Positions 50,938 to 53,198 of a stretch of 53,198 nucleotides of DNA are shown here, in pieces. Under the pieces are notes generated by a model. The model was given only the letters and a program-made list of their open reading frames with translations, did no database searches and was not told the origin of the DNA. Position numbers and translations under genes: made by a program. Each line of letters opens with the position of its first letter. Within the stretch, counting starts at the first letter, position 1. Source of the DNA: Xylophilus ampelinus (GTDB taxonomy: Bacteria; Pseudomonadota; Gammaproteobacteria; Burkholderiales; Burkholderiaceae_C); the NCBI RefSeq assembly GCF_901875635.1, contig NZ_CABFMN010000101.1:1-53198 (forward strand). The letters are read 5' to 3'.

Positions 50938-53049
50938 TCACGACTCTTCCGCCTCCGAAGCCGGGGCACTGACCAGGGGACGCCGCAGCGGTGCGGGCAA
51001 CCAACGCGAGCCCTCCAGCTTCGCAGCGCAGTGCCGGATCGCTTCATCCTTCTTCATTCCCGCAACCGCCGCCGAGTCATCGATGCCGGTGGCTTCCTTC
51101 ACCGCCTCCAGCGCCTTGGCCTTGCTCACGGCCCCGAGGTAGCTCGCGGCGGTGGGCACCCACCAGTCGGCCATGTCCACGCCCAGCGCCTCGGTGATCG
51201 CCTCGCTCTGGTCGGTGCCACGCTCGCGGCCTGCCACGGCGTTGAAGCTGCGCGCGGTGCAGTAGGCCAGGAGGTCGAGCAGCATGTCGCGGTCCTGCGC
51301 CAGCAACCACCCGAACAGCGCCTCAGGCTTCCCCGGCAGGCGGTCGCCCCATTCGGTCGTCGCGCGGTCCAGCAGGGCACCGGCCGGGGAGCTTTCGAAG
51401 TCGGTGGCGTCCTGGGCTAACGCGTAGTCGCTGGTCATCGTCAGGTGGACCTTCACCACGTCGTTGCCACGCCCGTAGTGGCCAAACACCGTCTCGGCGA
51501 GGCGGTGCACGAGCGTGACCAGCGCCACGTGCGGGTTCTGCACGAGGGCCGCCTGAATGGCGCCGGTGCGATGGGCCGTCAGGTCGCGCATGAGCTTCTC
51601 GCTGATCGCGGACCGCTTCTTCGGTGCGTCGCTGGGCGCGACGCTGGCGCCTGCGTCACCACCGCCCTGCCCCTCGTTGGCTGCCGCCCGGTCCTCGGCC
51701 CGGATCAGGCCCCGGTCCACGGTGATCTGTCCGCCATGGTCGATGCGCAGCAGCGCGCCGCCGCGAGCCATCTGCTCCGGGGTCCATTGCGCCAGCGCAT
51801 CGTGCGCGGCGTCGATGCGCTCGTCCAGCGCGTCGATCAAGCCCATGAGCCGCTGCTCCTCGGCTTCGTAGGCCTCGGTGTCGCGGTCCGCGTGCTCGTT
51901 GCGCTCATAGGCGGCATCCAGTTCGTCGCGCTCGGCCTCCATGGCCGCGAAGGATTGCGCCTCGTCTGGCGTGGGTTCGCGTTCCCCCTTGGCCTCGCGC
52001 CCGTAGCTGCGCAGCGCGAGGTAGTCGCCATCGAGCAGGCACTCCACCCAACCCCAGCCCTCGGCCCGGACATCCTCTCCCGCCGCCCGCAGCTTCTCCA
52101 TGGCGAGCACCTGCAGCATGACCGCGTCGTCCAGGAACACGCCCGACCCGTCGCCGTCCTCCGCAAACAGATCGCGGCGCACCGTCCCGCCCCGTGCCTC
52201 GTAGGCCTCGATGCCCACGAAGCGAGCGAGGCGGCTGTCGCCCCGGCAGGATTCCTCGGTCAATGCACGGCGGATCGAATACGCATCGCGGTCGTAGGTC
52301 GGTAGGCCATCCCAGACGGCCTCCTGCGCTGCGTGGTCCTCGGTCAGCGCGAGGGCTTGCAGCTGGTCCGGGTCGATCTCCTCGGCCCGGTACAGGGCGA
52401 GGAAGCGCGGGGCCAGTCGTGCGAGCTTGAGGCGCCGTGCCACCGTGATCGGCGTGACCCCGAAGCGCCCTGCGACCTGCGCCACGGTCAGACCGTCCTC
52501 CACCAACTTGCGGAAGGCCTCCATCTCGTCGGCCGGGTGCATGGCCTCGCGGCCCGAGTTCTCGGCCAGCGACACCTCGGCGGCGCGCGCGCTGTCGTAG
52601 AGCTTGCACTCCACCGGACGGGAGGCGTCCCACCGGCCTTGCGCCACGAGGCGCTGCATCGCGCGCAGGCGACGCCCGCCCGCCACGACGGCGTAGCTGC
52701 CCTCGGTGTGCGCCACCACCGCGAGGCGCTGCAACAGCCCCTGCGAGTAGATCAGCGCAGCGAGTTCCTCGATGCCCTCGGCATGGAATACGCGCCGGAC
52801 GTTGGCCTCGCTCAGGACCAACTGTTCCAGCGGCACGAGCAGGTCGCGCCCTTGGGCCATCTGAGAAGTCGTCGCGTCGGTGGCGGCCTCGGCGACCTGG
52901 ACCTTCTTCGGAGCCTTCGGCGTCTTGGGCGCCTTCACGGCCTTCGCACCGTTGGTGGCTGCGGGACGGGCCTTGTGGGCACCTGCGCCGTTGGCGGGAC
53001 GTACAGCCTTGCCGGTGGTCTGTGCGGGAGTCGTAGCGATTGCGGTCAT
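50938..53049 (-). CDS. large ParB-like protein of plasmid leading region
   Basis: The 703-residue protein starts with an Ala/Lys/Pro-rich, probably disordered stretch (about 1-60), followed by a ParB N-terminal domain (LLVPLEQLVLSEANVRRVFH, then VVAGGRRLRAMQRL with the GGRR box) and a helix-turn-helix (LTVAQVAGRFGVTPITVARR). The long C-terminal region is acidic and helical, with LMRDLTAHRTGAIQAALVQN. Large ParB-type proteins of this layout (YubM-like) occur in conjugative leading regions rather than as partition partners. The start at 53049 has AGGA seven bases upstream. It is separate from the ParA/ParB operon. Confidence 0.85.
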   Translation of the reverse strand: MTAIATTPAQTTGKAVRPANGAGAHKARPAATNGAKAVKAPKTPKAPKKVQVAEAATDATTSQMAQGRDLLVPLEQLVLSEANVRRVFHAEGIEELAALIYSQGLLQRLAVVAHTEGSYAVVAGGRRLRAMQRLVAQGRWDASRPVECKLYDSARAAEVSLAENSGREAMHPADEMEAFRKLVEDGLTVAQVAGRFGVTPITVARRLKLARLAPRFLALYRAEEIDPDQLQALALTEDHAAQEAVWDGLPTYDRDAYSIRRALTEESCRGDSRLARFVGIEAYEARGGTVRRDLFAEDGDGSGVFLDDAVMLQVLAMEKLRAAGEDVRAEGWGWVECLLDGDYLALRSYGREAKGEREPTPDEAQSFAAMEAERDELDAAYERNEHADRDTEAYEAEEQRLMGLIDALDERIDAAHDALAQWTPEQMARGGALLRIDHGGQITVDRGLIRAEDRAAANEGQGGGDAGASVAPSDAPKKRSAISEKLMRDLTAHRTGAIQAALVQNPHVALVTLVHRLAETVFGHYGRGNDVVKVHLTMTSDYALAQDATDFESSPAGALLDRATTEWGDRLPGKPEALFGWLLAQDRDMLLDLLAYCTARSFNAVAGRERGTDQSEAITEALGVDMADWWVPTAASYLGAVSKAKALEAVKEATGIDDSAAVAGMKKDEAIRHCAAKLEGSRWLPAPLRRPLVSAPASEAEES

Positions 53050-53198
53050 TTCCGTTCCTTTCGGTTGATGGATGAATGGACAAAGCACCTGCCGGATTCC
53101 TAGATTCAGAGCCCCTCGACAGAGGGTTCCGGATCGCATCGGTCCAGCATCCGGAGCTGGCCGCCGTCTTCCTGAGTTCTTCGCCCGGTGGCGGCAGG

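Noticed and set aside
1..53198. CRISPR arrays, tRNA and rRNA genes, complete insertion sequences
   Set aside because: I saw no regularly spaced repeats, no tRNA-like or rRNA-like sequence and no transposase; transposon ends without a transposase could be missed by eye.

Overview
The window is GC-rich and looks like part of a conjugative plasmid (or plasmid-like element) from a betaproteobacterium, probably Burkholderiales. This rests on family resemblance of the proteins and on E. coli-type SOS boxes; no 16S gene or other direct taxonomic marker is present. No replication initiator was found, so plasmid status is inferred from the backbone genes.

Cargo half, 1-26.4 kb. Two heavy-metal efflux RND systems are arranged divergently around a gene-poor stretch (9.2-10.1 kb). 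System 1 (minus strand, 9161 down to 1020) is a seven-gene run: CzcI-like leader, TolC-family outer-membrane protein, His-rich anchored periplasmic protein, adaptor, RND pump, small periplasmic protein and a DMT exporter with a long His-rich tail. System 2 (plus strand, 10166-16508) has a small leader gene, outer-membrane factor, lipoprotein adaptor, RND pump and a PII-like regulator. Neither has a sensor or classical regulator beside it. Next come small secreted and hypothetical proteins, a putative zinc-dependent phospholipase/nuclease-like protein, a DsbA-like/DsbB pair, a divergent SOS-response-associated peptidase (SRAP) behind a LexA-box-like sequence, and a large autotransporter with an extended signal peptide.

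Backbone half, 26.9-53.2 kb. A degenerate tyrosine recombinase lies just downstream of a long inverted repeat. It is followed by a control/partition operon on the minus strand (ParA, KorB-like ParB, small membrane protein, KorA/TrfB-like repressor). After a palindrome-rich divergent region come a secreted coiled-coil protein, a possible partition-associated protein and a full type IV secretion set: virB2, B3, B4, B5, small membrane gene, B6, B7 (a 50-residue lipoprotein), B8, B9, B10, B11 and virD4, most of them overlapping. The tail of the transfer region holds an LPD7-type protein, a secreted PLD-family nuclease, TraX, and a two-gene unit of a ribbon-helix-helix protein and a zeta-toxin-like protein that lacks key catalytic residues. 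Last are a hypothetical gene behind a near-perfect LexA box, a MOBP relaxase with its ribbon-helix-helix accessory protein, a candidate oriT containing an RK2-like nic core, and a large ParB-like protein in the expected leading region.

The items most worth checking are the non-canonical zeta toxin, the recombinase with altered catalytic residues and its inverted repeat, the two SOS boxes, the VirB2 gene with no ordinary start codon, the candidate oriT overlapping a ribosome binding site, and the hairpins placed at efflux-gene starts.
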